Source: Capitulum mitella (lineage: Eukaryota > Arthropoda > Thecostraca > Pollicipedomorpha > Pollicipedidae). Taken from it: a stretch of 64,000 nt of DNA. Position numbers and translations under genes: made by a program. The stretch is taken from positions 1,844,304 to 1,908,303 of the forward strand of contig CP099847.1 of assembly GCA_030062745.1 (NCBI GenBank), in the 5' to 3' direction. This document shows, in pieces, positions 1-12,552 of the stretch (within the stretch, counting starts at the first letter, position 1; every line of letters begins with the position of its first letter). Below the pieces are notes generated by a model that searched no databases, was not told the origin of the DNA, and was given only the letters and a program-made list of their open reading frames with translations.

Positions 1-1300
1 CTCCCAGGTCTCGAGGCTCGGGGTCCCACAGTTCGTGGCCAGCGGGACCCGGCTGACCGACTGAGTAGACCGACTGCCGCACCCCCCCCCCCGGTCCAAC
101 TCGCCCGGCGCTCTCCGGGTACGAGGCGCGTCCGGGAACGGCTAGCAGCCGGCCTGCCTTCCGCGTCTGGCGCTGTGAGCCATTAACCGCACCCCCCACA
201 GAAGTTCACGCACGGTCAACGGAGCGCCGAGGCAGCTGGGAAGTTTGTCGAGCTCCGGCTCCTGCTATTTGCCTAGGGCTGAAGAACGCGCTCCTGGTCA
301 TGGGCCACATTCTCTGTGTGTGTGTGTGTGTGTTCCTCTCCTTCCTTGCATACGACGTATCCGCCTCGATCATGTCGGCTGAGTTAATAGCGTGGTTGAT
401 TTAGACGTCAGCCTTCTGTGAAGCTAACTGTCGTTCCTACATCGGAATTTTGCAACAGCGGAATTTGTTCAAATAACTACGGTTTTATCACTACTGTACG
501 GTATTATGAAGTGGTGGACGAGAATGGCCCAAATTTCTGTGAGTGTGACGGCTGGATTTGGCAGTGATTAAGTTCACGTGAGGTTGCTGCACGACTTTAC
601 GATGAATTTGCGCGAAATTCTAATTTTCAGCTCGGCCTGAACTGTGACAGCTGACGCAGAGTTCACTCAAAGCAAGGGAAGGCATTCAGGCAAAAAACCC
701 AGCCGAAGTTCTCCTCGTTTTGAGCAGTCTGGCTCAACGGCTGAAAATCTGATAATTCCAGGCCATATGTAATATGCATGCTGGACTTTACCAATATGCA
801 GGAGCTGACTCAGATTTAGCGACGTAACTTATCTCGTGGTAGGCAAGTCGGAACTCATTTTCAAGGTTTCTTAGAATTTACTGGCACCTCGAGCCAAGCA
901 CTGGTCTTTCGTCATATTCTTACCTCGACTGCGGCGTTGCTGTTTTCGTGGCGCCGTCATAGTTCGCAGCTAAATAATTCTGTGGTCTAAGAAGCAGCTG
1001 AAAATATAATAAACAGTGCCAGAACGCAACGAAAAATTCGGCGACAAATTTTGCTACGTTCAGAAAAAGTACCTATCGTGGACGTCGGTGAGCGGAACAC
1101 GGACACCAGCGCGTCACTACATTGTTATGGATTGCTGTCGTCCTGCTGAGCCCATGCTCTTGCATCCGACCAGCACCTTCACCAGCGCTCCACGATCGTT
1201 CGTTCGTTCGACGATCATTGCACGTTTCCATACAACGTCAGGCGCATTTTCCACCAGCCACGCTTAAAACGCTGCGTCGAAGTCGAACGAGACGACAGGA
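1..1300. other. Intergenic, no gene recognised
   Basis: I see no recognisable coding sequence. The stretch holds a short poly-C run near position 83 and a (TG)n microsatellite at about 314-333. Open frames here are short and overlap on both strands, as expected by chance. Confidence 0.5.
314..333. repeat. (TG)n microsatellite
   Basis: About ten uninterrupted TG dinucleotides, read directly. Confidence 0.9.
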
Positions 1301-1302
1301 AT

Positions 1303-1716
1303 GCAGAGCCGAAACGCCAGCTGACCAAGGATGGCTGCGGCGGGAGAGGGGTGGCCGTAACGGAGCCGGACCGCGGCGGGAGAGGGGTGGCCGTAACGGA
1401 GCCGAAACGCCAGCTGACCAAGGATGGCTGCGGCGGGAGAGGGGTGGCCGTAACGGAGCCGGACCGCCAGCTGACCAAGGATGGCTGCGGCGGGAGAGGG
1501 GTGGCCGTAACGGAGCCGGAGCGCCAGCTGACCAAGGATGGCTGCGGCGGGAGAGGGGTGGCCGTAACGGAGCCGGAGCGCCAGCTGACCAAGGATGGCT
1601 GCGGCGGGAGAGGGGTGGCCGTAACGGAGCCGGACCGCCAGCTGACCAAGGATGGCTGCGGCGGGAGAGGGGTGGCCGCAACAGAGCCGGACCGCGGCGG
1701 GAGAGGGGTGGCCGCG
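1303..1716. repeat. 57-bp minisatellite
   Basis: A tandem array whose unit contains CCAGCTGACCAAGGATGG followed by GGCGGGAGAGGGGTGGCC. The landmark AAGGATGGCTG recurs at about 1327, 1420, 1477, 1534, 1591 and 1648, so the spacing is 57 bp, with one 93-bp step made of a full unit plus a 36-bp partial unit. Since 57 is a multiple of three, several frames on both strands stay open as 19-residue protein repeats; these frames are a by-product of the array and not evidence of a gene. Confidence 0.95.
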
Positions 1717-2320
1717 GACGGCAGCTGGGACGGAGTGTCACTGATCACCGCCGACGGCGTGAGACCGCGCTGATTAACGGAGCTGACCCAATAGGCGCCG
1801 CCGGCGGCGGTGTCGGCCCGCTGCCCCGGCTGACAAACGGAACTGACCCCGATCGCCGGGCCGTCGGCTGTGGAGGTCCGTCCGTGTCCGGCGCCGGCCG
1901 TTCGCGGCGGAACCGGCGGGGCGCCGGCCGTCACCTGGCCTCGGAACGGCCGGAGTGAACGGCGTCCAGGCATCGTGTGACTCCCCCCGCCGTCCCACCG
2001 GAGCTCGTGTCCGGCCTGGTGACGTCTGCCGGCTGCTGCGTCAGCTGACGTCACCCCGCCTCCTGCCAGCGGGAGGGGGGCTCGGCAGGCGGTCCCCGGG
2101 GTCTTCCCGGCTGCCTCAGCCGGCAGTCGAGCCGGGCCGGCGTCAAATTGCCAGTGACGTCCGCAGCGGGTCCGGCTACTTACCGGCCGAGCCTGGTGTC
2201 GGCTGGAGGCGGCCGTGCCCCTGGTGTCCGCTAAAGGCGGAGATGTCTGCCGTGTCAGGTCCACCGGCACAGCCACCAGCGCGGAGTCGGCGACACGTGC
2301 AACGGCCATGGTGATGGCCT
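1717..2320. other. GC-rich block, no gene recognised
   Basis: High G+C sequence directly after the minisatellite, with long open frames on both strands but no domain, signal peptide or splice pattern I recognise. It could be a CpG-rich regulatory or 5' untranslated region of a gene not visible here; that is only inference. Confidence 0.4.
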
Positions 2321-2330
2321 ACATGCAAAC

Positions 2331-2600
2331 TTGCCTGCATGCAACTTTGTAGATTATACTAATCGCCGCAGACAGAAATTAGTATATCCTTACCCTAGAA
2401 GGAATTAATAAAGCAATTCAGCAAAAAAAAATACAAATTTATAACATTTATATATATATAACCAAATAATATGTAAAATATTACATATATTATAATCAAA
2501 TTCATATGTATATAAAAAATAAAAAATAATATATATAAAGTCTATAATTCATCGCTTGCATTTCACGGCTACCTAACTCTAAAGACTGCAGTACCGATAA
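2331..2600. repeat. AT-rich low-complexity tract
   Basis: A run of TA-rich sequence with repeated ATATAT and AATAAT words, abruptly different in composition from the GC-rich block before it. Confidence 0.7.
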
Positions 2601-2894
2601 CCGTACTTGCTTTATGCCAAGGCCGTTCGAGATGGTTAAGATCCACAAAGTACTGCATTTTTTGCTACTTTTAAATAATGTTACAGGTCAAAACGTAGCT
2701 CTTATACCGAGAGAGTTTCAAATATTTTCCTGTGCACCAAATTTTGTTGATCAAGGAAGTGTGATTCAAGAGATATCTGTGAATTACTTTCAAGCAAACA
2801 AGCAAGCGTCCACTCTGATTTCCATCGACTGTTTGGCTATGTTCGTCCACTTCGCTCGCTAGTTCCGTCCATATGAACTCTGCCAGGTGATTAA

Positions 2895-4401
2895 TCTTCG
2901 CCGGGTCGACCTACGGATCCACTTTCGCCAGGCCGGGGAGAGGGCATGAATGAGCCCCCCAAGATCTCGAAAACTATAAGCCCCACAGCAGGAAGACGAA
3001 CACCGCCGGTAAGCACTTGACAAAACGGGAAGAAAGGATCTAGTTTTTTTTTATACACGATCAATACTAAGGTCACCAAAGGTCATCATAAATCAAATTA
3101 CCCTATTGACATTTTGACCGGAAACTTTGATGACCAGGCTTCTACGTGGCTCTAAAGGGGCTAAACGATAAAAAGAAAATCAGATTTATTTATGAAGGGT
3201 GGAAAAGGGCGCTTGAGGCCAATTTTGACCATTTCAAGCAAAGCGGATAATGAAGTGAAAAATCGTCTTTCGTGTGGCCAGGAGTCTTGTTCTTCTGAAA
3301 GTGTCAATATGCACTTTGGGTTGAATGTGCCGCAAATGTGTATGAACGCATATGAAGCCAGCAACTCTCATATTAAAGTCAATCCAGGTCAAACTGGGTC
3401 AAGGTATTGACGCCAATACATCGGACGTTCTTGGTGTCTGTGGCATCGTTTGCCACATTACCATTGATCAGACACGATACAACATAACATTGTTTAACAT
3501 CGGGTCATAACCCTTCTACATCATGAAGCCTATGGCGAAAACCATTTTCAAGGTAAGTCATTCAGATAGCAGGTGGCGGGCACAGCCTCAATGCAAAAAC
3601 TAAATATTTAGTGGAATGTTATTTTGCGACGGCACGGGTTTTTATTTTTGCGACTAAAAATAAGGGGTGTATGGCAGTACCAATTGTGTAGAAGTAAACC
3701 ATGGTTGTAGTTTTTATCATTTCGGGCCATATAAAGTGTGTTCGCATCGGAAACAGGCACAACATCAGGCCAAATTAGGTCTGCCAGGGTCAAATTGAAC
3801 TTGATTGCCCTTGGCAAGTAAGTTCTTATCATGCATTAGTACTCCCAAAGCACATATGGCTACCAACTGACATTCCTCGACTGTAAACCAAAGAATTGTG
3901 CTCGGTTGCTGATCTAAAAATTCGGTGCGAAACGTGACCTGACCCCAGGTCACTGATCAAGGAACACAGTCACGCGTGCAAATGACGTGAAAACTACCAG
4001 GGTGTGTATCCCAGCTCCAAAACCGTCGGATCAGTTTCGCAGTCTCAAAAGCAAACGTAACGAAGGCCGAAAGTTTCGCTGACTCCATGCCAATGACCTC
4101 AGCATTTCCGAAAAATCTGAAATAGCAGCATTGCTATATTTGTCATTTTCCACCAATGTGGTAACGTTCATGTCAATCGGTGCATTTCACAAAATTTTAT
4201 GCCAGTTTCATTGTTTGGAACATGGTCATACTTAACCGATGCCAATGTCCTGGGACGGCGCTGAGTTTAAAAACTGACAAAGTATAAAAATGATGTATAA
4301 AAAGTTATATCAAGTTTCGTATCTCTGCACCTTTCGTTGTTTAGCTTTCCTAAAAAAAAATCTGAGGAGGGGTGCTCTTCCATTCCCCGGCCCGGCAAAG
4401 A
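2895..4401. mobile_element. TTAA-flanked MITE (family A)
   Basis: Both ends abut TTAA (2891-2894 and 4402-4405). The left end reads TCTTCGCCGGG, and the right end read on the opposite strand gives TCTTTGCCGGG, forming a terminal inverted repeat. Further inside, both ends contain a GGCCGGGGA word. TTAA duplication is the hallmark of piggyBac-type transposition, though the end does not start with the usual CCC. No transposase is visible in about 1.5 kb, so it is non-autonomous. The interior carries several AGGTCA half-sites, for example near 3070-3090 and 3385-3405. Open frames inside are short and not recognisable. Confidence 0.7.
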
Positions 4402-4405
4402 TTAA

Positions 4406-5430
4406 CAGTTATGTTGGGTTTGCGATTGCGAACCAATTTGGAGCCTGCGAAAAGGAGCACAAGCTAGACAAGCTGATTAAAGCGGCATCTCGGTCCGATG
4501 CCAGATCGATCGGAGCCCCTTAATCCCGGTGCCTGCACCGCCCATTGAGCCCGCTCAAACTTGGCCGCCGTCTAACGAAGAACTCGGACGACTTTCGTCA
4601 GGCGTGACAGATTGAGCCGGACGCACGCCGCCCCGCTCACGGCGGCCGAGCACGCGCCCTCCCGTCCGACGGCGCAGGCTTCCCGAAATTACTCGCGCCA
4701 CCAGAGCCGTTTTCAGGCTCGGCCTTCCCATCCATCGCCATAGGCACAGGGCTAATTTCACATGATTACGCGCGCTGAATTGCCAACATCAAACGTGGAG
4801 GAGGTTCCACTAGCGCTGCCACCCGTTGCTGGCGGGCCTCTGCCGCCTTAGCCGCCGCCGCCGCCGCCGCCGCCGCGTCGGAACGCAGAGCAATCGATGA
4901 CCTGCGCCGCGTCAAGACCTGTCGTGTCCTTTTCTGGCACGACCGTGGCCCGCCGCATTCGTCGCCACGCATGCCTTATTTATTTTTAATTTCGTGCAGC
5001 CCATGTCTTGCGAAGTGAGATATGAAACTGAAGAGTACAAAACGCTGAACATGAGTGTGGCAAATCGCATACGTTTTGACACAAATGGGCACATATGATC
5101 ATAATTTGACTCCAAACATCGTACAAAAGAGAAAAGAAAGGTAGACAGCAAAACTCAAAACGTGACGTGCAGAGTGAGACATACCATGACTTCATAACCG
5201 CAATATATGGGTACTAAGATGATATACATTGTCATGGTATACTACAATCAGATATCACACGTGCGATCGAAACGTGATAGAACATCAATTAAAAACATCA
5301 GCACGGAAAACGACTGCAGCAAAAATACGCATGCTGCTCTGACAATACCACATTGAATGGTGTTAGCCCTGTTTATTCACGTTCTGGACAATTTTGTGAG
5401 CGGGCTGATCAAGGAGATACCATTAACTTT
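4406..5430. other. Intergenic, no gene recognised
   Basis: Contains a GC-rich patch at 4510-4960 with a (CCG)n trinucleotide run at about 4851-4876, followed by AT-richer unique sequence. The poly-alanine frame across the CCG run is simple-repeat noise. Confidence 0.5.
4851..4876. repeat. (CCG)n trinucleotide repeat
   Basis: About eight to nine CCG units, read directly. Confidence 0.9.
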
Positions 5431-6340
5431 CGGGTCGCGTCCACCGCTACGGACGACTTTGTCACAATCGGCTCCGTGGACTGATCTGTCACGTCGGCTG
5501 CCGAGGGCGGACCGTGATTTCCACCACCGTGGACCAGTCTGTCATATCAGCTACCAGGACTCGTGCTGCCTGAAGCGCCACCCGTCTCCGTCTGACCGAG
5601 ATGAGCGCGGCGGCCGGCTGGGGTGCGCCGAGGCGGCCCGGTGGCCTCTGTCGGCGATCGGGTCTCCCCGCCGGCGTCACGCCCTCGGCCGGGCTCGTCC
5701 CCCTCGCGCAGCAGGCGCTCGCCACCGTGCGACCTCGTTGCCAGTCAGCGAGCATTGCGGCCGGAGAGGCCAGCCGGCCATGGAGAGGCTCAATCAGGGC
5801 GGCGGCCGCTCCGACGACGGCTGGAGAGTCTCTCCCGGCGGACGGGGCGGCTCGATACGCTGCGGCCCCGGCCGCCGACCGGTGTCACCCGGCCGTCCCG
5901 GCCGCCGACCGGCGCCACCCGGCCGCCCCGGCCGCCGACCGGCGCCACCCGGCCGCCTCGGCCGCGGGGCGACAGAGGCCGGGGGCTGTCCCCCGCGGCC
6001 CTGGACTGGCGCTAAATTAAGCGCGATCGTTCGCACGAAGCCGGTTTGCAGGCGGACAAAGAAGCGGACCGCGAGAACCGCGAAGAGGCGGCTCAGTCCC
6101 TCACCGCTGAGAGGCGGCATCAGGAGGTTGCCGTACCACAACTGCAGAGAATGGAGGACAGGCTCCTTACGACACTCCAGCAGGGGACGGTGAATACCTA
6201 GGCGGTCCTCAGCGCAGGTGGCCAGAAAGCCAATGAGGTGACAACGTTGCAGGAACATTGCCAGAATTTCACCAACAGGGGGGGGGGCAGGACGAGTCTC
6301 GTCCCCTAACAACCCGTAAACCTTTCGGATTTTGGCCACG
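5430..6340. other. GC-rich block with short tandem repeat
   Basis: A G+C-rich region in which frames on both strands stay open for 130-280 codons. Within it, a 30-bp repeat (CGGCCGCCGACCGGCGCCAC and variants) occupies about 5862-5978. Because several overlapping frames are open at once and all are rich in R, P, A and G, I treat these as compositional and not as genes. Confidence 0.5.
5862..5978. repeat. 30-bp tandem repeat
   Basis: Three to four copies of a 30-bp unit containing GGCCGCCGACCGG and CACCCGGCCG. Confidence 0.85.
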
Positions 6341-8996
6341 ATCTTCGCGAGCTCCGGACTATTTAAATTTTCGTTTTTGGTGCCTAGGAAAACGACGAAT
6401 TTTTAGGCCCTAAATGGGGGGTATGGCCCTTTTGTTCCGTCTGGCTACGTTGCTGCTATGTTTAATGTATGGTAGCAGTGCGTTTTCAGTCTCGCGAAAA
6501 CTGGTGGTAAACAATGCTGATCGCTTTTCTCATTTGTCCGCTCTGAGATACGACGTCATGTGAAGGACTTTCAGATTTGTTCCATGGGGAGAAACCTTTT
6601 TGGTGCTGACCATAAAGCAGGAGCTGCCTCGAGCTGAGGGCATTTAAATGCAGTTTATGTATTAAAACAGCATGCCGGGAATCGCACGCTATCCAGACAG
6701 AATTAAGGTCTAATTAATGTAATCCGTTCTTGAAGGAAGTCAAAAAGTTCTTCCAAAAGCACAGGACCATTTAAAGCTGTTAAGCGTCGGTTACAGACAA
6801 AACATCAAGATATTCGGATAGCGACCGTTGGCCTGATTCTTGGAACAGTTTCGAAGTATCCAACTTTAGGGGCCTGAACAATCGAAACAACGGCTTGAAG
6901 TTCATGTCGTATAAATTCCGGAACAGAGGAATAAAGTGCTTTAAATTGCTTTCCTTATTACACGGTTTTAGCATATGCGTCTCTACATGTATGACATGCT
7001 GAAATTCGAGCAAACATCAAGCGGAGACTGTTACCTTCACGTTGACCTCAGTTTAGAAATGTTTGCAATATGCATTAGTTATGGACCTCGAACCGTGGCA
7101 GATGTCGCCGAAAGAATTTCATTGCTTGATGAATTCCACGCCACGGCCACGAACCCGGCGGAGACATAATGTCTCGAATTTCCCCAACAGCACGCCAACA
7201 TCGGGGGGGGGGGGGGGGAACAGACACCGTCGTGGGTTGGGCGCGCGGCCAGCATCCACCCCAGGCCAGCAGCGCGCCTGCGCTGGGCCCAGCACGGCCA
7301 GTGGCGGCCAAGGTCGGGGAGCTGTTTGTCGTTATCGGAGCCGCTATTTCTCCAGCCAGCTGGCCAGAGAGGAGGAGGAACAACAAGCCTGCAGCCACAG
7401 TGCGTTGCTAGCAAATGAGAAAACCGAGTAGCCGGCGAGCGGCCGCGTTAGCGGTGAATTTACGTCCTTGTGTAGGCAAATAGTAACAGGCTTTATGGCC
7501 CTATTTACTGTCCTTGTGAGCCTATTATCTCGAGGAAAACACGTTATATGCCCCATTCGCGCCCGTAAAACAACACTCGGTAAGCTCAGCATGTCAGGTG
7601 AACAAAATAGGATAATATAAGTGATCCTTTTAAGAACTTTTTTTGATGTGTTTGCAGGGCCTATCCAATAAACGCGATGTCACGTAGCTTAGAATTCCCT
7701 GGTCATTAGCCCAGCATGAAGTGGTGAAAAATGGGCATGTGCCCTGTTTCTGTTACAACACGCTGAATTAACCTAAGTCTCGAACCATGTGGAGAGTTTT
7801 TCATCTCCTGCTCAGATCAGGTCGCCGGCCTGGATCACCTGGACCCACCCACAGCGACCGGTACTGTTCGGCCGCTCACTGCCAATACAGCACGCCCCGA
7901 TGGCTGGGGATCATGGTGGGTTGCTGGGTCGGGAGAGTCTATTCCCCCGTTTTTCAGGGATTTTAATCTTTGGTCGCTGACAGTGACTGGAAAGAAACGA
8001 CCTGAAGTCATAGCCTGACCTCCGCCTCCCGCAGAATTATTTTCAGGGATATTCATCCATGCAGCACCACGTCTCTTAGAGGACGCCGCATCTGTCTGTC
8101 TACCTGGACATCATCTGTCTATCGCTGACCTGACACCAGACCGGGGCTGGCCAGAGGAGAGCTCAGGGCGCAGGATCATTCGGCTCGACCTCCGGCATGG
8201 CGGCAGAATCCCCTCCCCACAAAACGACAGAGGGTCGTCCTCGTCGACCAGTCCATCGCGATGTTGGACCCCTCGCGGCTGGCCGCCTCCTCGAAGCACT
8301 CCGATCGCCTTTGTCGTCCTCTCCTCGTCGCCACCTGTCCTCCCGACCGATTCCCTGCCGTCGTCGTAGCGCGTGTTGGCGCCATGTCGCGGTCTGTGTT
8401 TCTCTCTCCCGTTTGCCTCGTTTTCCGGGCGTCCCTGGAGCTCCCGGACTCTGGCACCTCCGCCGTGGGATCAATGCCGTGACGGGAGGAGCGTTTGTGG
8501 ACCATCCCGCTCCGAGAGAGGTGCTCCCGCCCGGCCCTTTTTGCCCGCCGGTTATTAATGAGACGGTCCCGCCTACATCATGGGGATGGATGGTGATGCC
8601 GAATAATTACTTGTCGACACGGCTACACCCGGGAGATGGTGTTTGCGCAGTGCTGCTGCCGCGGAGCCCCGCGCACTTGAACGCTTGCGGAACGAGGCTG
8701 AGATGGGTGCTGGCTGCCAGAGCTGTGAGGTATCCTGGGCCATCGAGATATTGTTTCTCAGATGTGCCCGCGGCGGATCAGAGCAGAGTAGCAGGCGTTT
8801 CACTGCATCGAGATCCCGTAATTTCGCGGATGAAAGGGTCTCTAAACGACAGCTAGTGACGAGTAGATGGTGTTTAGCGTCACGGTGTTTCGCGAAAGCA
8901 TGGCGCGTATGTTATCCTTCAAAGATATGTTCGTTTTGTTTCCTTCGTCTTTAACTTTCAGAACTCATTATTGACGAAAGCTTGGATTCGTGTGTT
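6341..8996. other. Intergenic, no gene recognised
   Basis: Mixed-composition sequence. It holds a 16-base poly-G run at 7203-7218 and a GC-rich patch at 8160-8700 in which overlapping open frames occur on both strands. I see no domain, splice structure or repeat family. Confidence 0.4.
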
Positions 8997-9036
8997 CATA
9001 AAAAGTGTTCATCCTGGAGGATGAACACTATTTATG
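8997..9036. repeat. 40-nt near-perfect palindrome
   Basis: Arms CATAAA-A-AGTGTTCATCC and GGATGAACACT-A-TTTATG pair over 17 positions with a single A/A mismatch, closed by a TGGA tetraloop. It is too short for a normal animal pre-miRNA. It could be a foldback remnant or a structured element in an unseen transcript. Confidence 0.85.
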
Positions 9037-10140
9037 CGGTGTAACGTTATCAAAGCCATAATCTAAAAGTGAAGATATGTACATGCTGAGACGAATTCCG
9101 TGAATTGTGAACGGTACCTGGCAAGTGCGGTTGGCGAGCCGAAGTTCATTCATACATTATAAGGTATCAGGAATAACAGTACACATCGAACACTGTCGTC
9201 TCTCGACAGGCGTGAACATGGCTAGAGACACTCGATGTGAAAGTGAGACTTGCGACCAGTGACGTTTGCCCACGATGTTTTTCTTCCAGTGGTTAACGCA
9301 GCAATGTTGTCTTTGGTCGCACCGCACTATTTGGGCTTTCCGTGCAACGCGTGTTGTTTTCTGCTACAGGTTGGCATTCACTCCGACACTTCCCAGAAGT
9401 ATGCCATTACATCTAGCACGGGGCGAAACTTTGAGAATGCAGTTTTTTGCAGCGCCACCTATAGGAATGATGACATGCCGTTTCTTCTTGCTCTGTTGAT
9501 TCGACGCATTCTGTTCTGCTAACAATGCAGAGATAAACCTTTGACACCGGTTCCTGACGTGCGAAGTGATACGTAGGACAGGTGATACCGGCAAAACGTC
9601 ATTCCACGTTATGAAACCATTCCTCTCCATAACTCACCGACTCTTCCGAGTTAGCGTAAACGGTCAGAGGAGTCTCCGTTACGCTGCGGTGGGTGAGAGA
9701 AGGAGAGCAGAGACGACAGCCCTCTGCCTGGAAAAACGCATTGGTCCTGTGATACTGTAACGTAAGGAACACATTAAAGCGCAATTTGTTGGGAGGGGGT
9801 GTCAGACTCCTCCACTTCTTTCTCTGTCGCCCAAGTCCGCAGCAGAACGGCTCAGCATCGTCAAAATCTCAGCACCCCTTGATTGAGTGGTTCTGCACAT
9901 TTTGTTTCTATTTTCTGACAAGTTTGTCCAACGTCATGCCAACATAACGTCATAAAAACAGAATCACACGATTCTGAGGCTGTTTTTGCGTTTACGGAAT
10001 CTTTATTAATATCCCGATCATGTATGCTATGATCTTGCGAACTGTCCATGCAGATTACCCATGGCCTCTCGCAAAGTCATCATCGGTCAAATTTATGCAA
10101 CTGCAATTTTTCAGATATCGTCGTGCCGTGTGGTTTTGCC
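9037..10140. other. Intergenic, no gene recognised
   Basis: Unique-looking sequence without an identifiable gene or repeat. Confidence 0.4.
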
Positions 10141-10430
10141 GTTGCCCTGGCCTGGTGGATAATGAATCGGACAACAGATCCGGTGCGTGGCAGGCACTGC
10201 GTTCGAGTCCCAGAATACAGCGCACCTGTACTTGGACCGAGACCGAAAGGGTCAGCCAGGCACGGGTCGGCCGTGTCGTGGAGTTGCGCGGCACGATAAA
10301 GATCCTCCAGCGCCACTTGGTTCAGCGCCTCGGGTAAAATTTCTCCATAGTTGGGAATACCTGGGTGGTAGGATCAGGGTGCAGCAACAAGCCTCCTCCC
10401 GGTGTAAGATTGGACTTTGATCCCAACGCC
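10141..10430 (+). mobile_element. tRNA-derived SINE
   Basis: The head has an RNA polymerase III A box (TGGCCTGGTGGA at 10148-10159) and a B box (GTTCGAGTCC at 10201-10210), 53 bp apart, as in tRNA genes. It does not fold into an intact tRNA by eye. The body downstream, through GATCCCAACGCCA near 10,425, is shared with a fragment in the cuticle-gene intron (about 59,130-59,265), so this is a dispersed family and not a single tRNA pseudogene. No target-site duplication was identified. Confidence 0.6.
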
Positions 10431-12416
10431 ACCCACTTCAGCACATTCGGGCTAAATAAAAAAGAAATGTGATATCAATCTGCGTTGTAAAACGAGCTGA
10501 AAAAGCCACTTGATTTTTTTCGCGCAAAAATAAGTATTCATAGGCATATGGTATAGTGAAATGGTGTTTATGAACTGTACTGAGCCGTATCAGGCAAAGC
10601 TGAAACCGATGTGAAACTGATGTCTTGGCACTGTACCATTTAAGTTGACTTGTATCATGGTTTTCTTCAGATATGCTCATGTTCTTCAGGTTTCAATTAT
10701 TTCTGCCTCAGGATGTCTGTAATCTCCAATTCGCACGCAAATAACCATACCTAACACAACTCACATTTCGACCTTTGACGTGATCTGTGACGTGAGGCAT
10801 ACTCTTTCATGTCCAAAAATGTAACATAGTTGCGTCGCATCATGAAAGGCAATCGATTGCTTGCTGCTTCAGTCAACCAGTCGGCCAAATTGGTCGCCTG
10901 GCTGCGGATACATTGAGTGCAAGCACCTGACGTGTGACCCCAGTAAGTGCGAAATAGCCAAATAAACGGGGATTGCCGGATTAAGAAGGTGGGTGACCCC
11001 CAGCTGTGGAACCATTCCACAGCCACGACCTCAATCCTTTCGCGTGTGAGCTAAGCAGGCACGATACCCCAGGTAGAGGAAGTTCCAGACAGCGCCACCC
11101 TGTCCGAGACATTCCGTCATTTTCGGCATGACTGTCGCGGGCGGGTAAATCGTATCGTCCCTGAGAGACCTCTGGGATCACTCTATGAGAGGCTATTCCC
11201 ATTGTTCCCAGAGCAACATTACCTATCGTCCAGGGTAACCTCTTTAATAATGCTCGTAATGGGGACTGTCACATCGTGAGCTGGCGCATCGTGCCATCTG
11301 GGACTCTGACGTATTTCTCGGCGAGACGTTTGCCACGATTTTTTCCTTCCTCTCGCACTGCTCCTGGTGGGAGCCTTCCGGGCCTCTTGATGGGACGTTC
11401 GACGCAGTTCCTGACGGCAGCTCCCTTCCGCACTGTTTCCGGTGGGATTCTGACGTGTTTGGCGGGACTGACGACGCTTCAGCGGGCCGGCGACAGCACA
11501 GCAGACGCCGCCGCCGTCGTCCCGGCCGTACGCCATCTGCATACCGAGCCAGGCGGAGAGATTATTGGATCGCGTGAGTGCTGGGGACGGGGAGGGGAAG
11601 ACAGGGGAGGCGTCTGCCTCGTCGCCGCTTGTTTATTATCTCAGAGCGCGCCGCACGTTCGTCGCCGGCCGTCCGCCATTGCAGGACAAGTTTGCACGAT
11701 GAGAACAGTGCAGGCAGTTGCGGGCGTGCGTTGAGTCGGGCCACGTTGGCCAGGCAGTCTGCAAAACAGGGCCTGAAGCGGGTGTCGACGGATGAAACTT
11801 ATTTTAGAAAGGATTGTATCCGAACACAAAAAATTGAAATATCTATTTTTCTGTTTCCTGTTCGTTTTCATTGGACCAAGATGAAGACTGCATTAAGTTA
11901 GGCTATCTGTGATGACTCTGGGTTACACAGGTGCAAGTGCAGCTCGTAGTCATGTATTACTCCTATGTACATCAACGTTAACACCTGCAGTGTTACGCTA
12001 TATTGACAGCACACCGCTGCGGGCCCGACTTTGGCAAGGATCCAGGCCACGTCCCGAGTGAGAGGACATCTTGTGAGGCCCACAGTTCTCACAGATTTGC
12101 CTTGAATCTTCCGTCGCCTTTTCCCTGACTGTGACGTCACCAACACATCGCCCCGACGACAAACCGCAGATATGGTAGTGTTCAGTCGTCACTGACGATA
12201 GCTGGACTCGCAACGCTGCGACCATAGATGACTGCCAGGGCCAAAGGACAGAACATGGACCAGCACGGATCTTACCATGACACGCGACTCGATACGATAA
12301 ATTGGAAACAGTCTAACTGTTTCTAGGAGTGATTTTTCAGCCAAGGACTTTGGTTTGATAATGAACACGACTGCCTCTCATGGCTGACAACGGCGCCCAG
12401 GCCATGTGCCCCCTCT
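10431..12416. other. Intergenic, no gene recognised
   Basis: No recognisable gene, repeat array or transposon end. A GC-richer patch lies around 11,480-11,730. Confidence 0.4.
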
Positions 12417-12420
12417 CTCT

Positions 12421-12451
<31 letters not shown>

Positions 12452-12552
12452 CGTCCGTCCGTTCTTCTGTCCGTCTGTCTGTCTGTCTGTCGGCCTGTTT
12501 GTTTATTTGTCTGTCCGTCTGTCTGTCTGTCTATCTGTCCGTCTGTCTGTCT
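12417..12552. repeat. (CTGT)n microsatellite with CCGT and CTAT variants
   Basis: Interrupted tetranucleotide array of CTGT, CCGT and related words. Open frames across it consist of repeated C-L-S-V or D-R-Q-T and are artefacts. Confidence 0.95.

Noticed and set aside
1122-2309. Long overlapping open frames on both strands (278 and 364 codons)
   Set aside because: They come from the 57-bp minisatellite and the GC-rich block. Several frames are open at once and no domain is present.
5357-6339. Open frames of 278 (+) and 181 (-) codons
   Set aside because: High G+C and a 30-bp tandem repeat keep all frames open. Composition is R, P, G and A-rich with no recognisable family.
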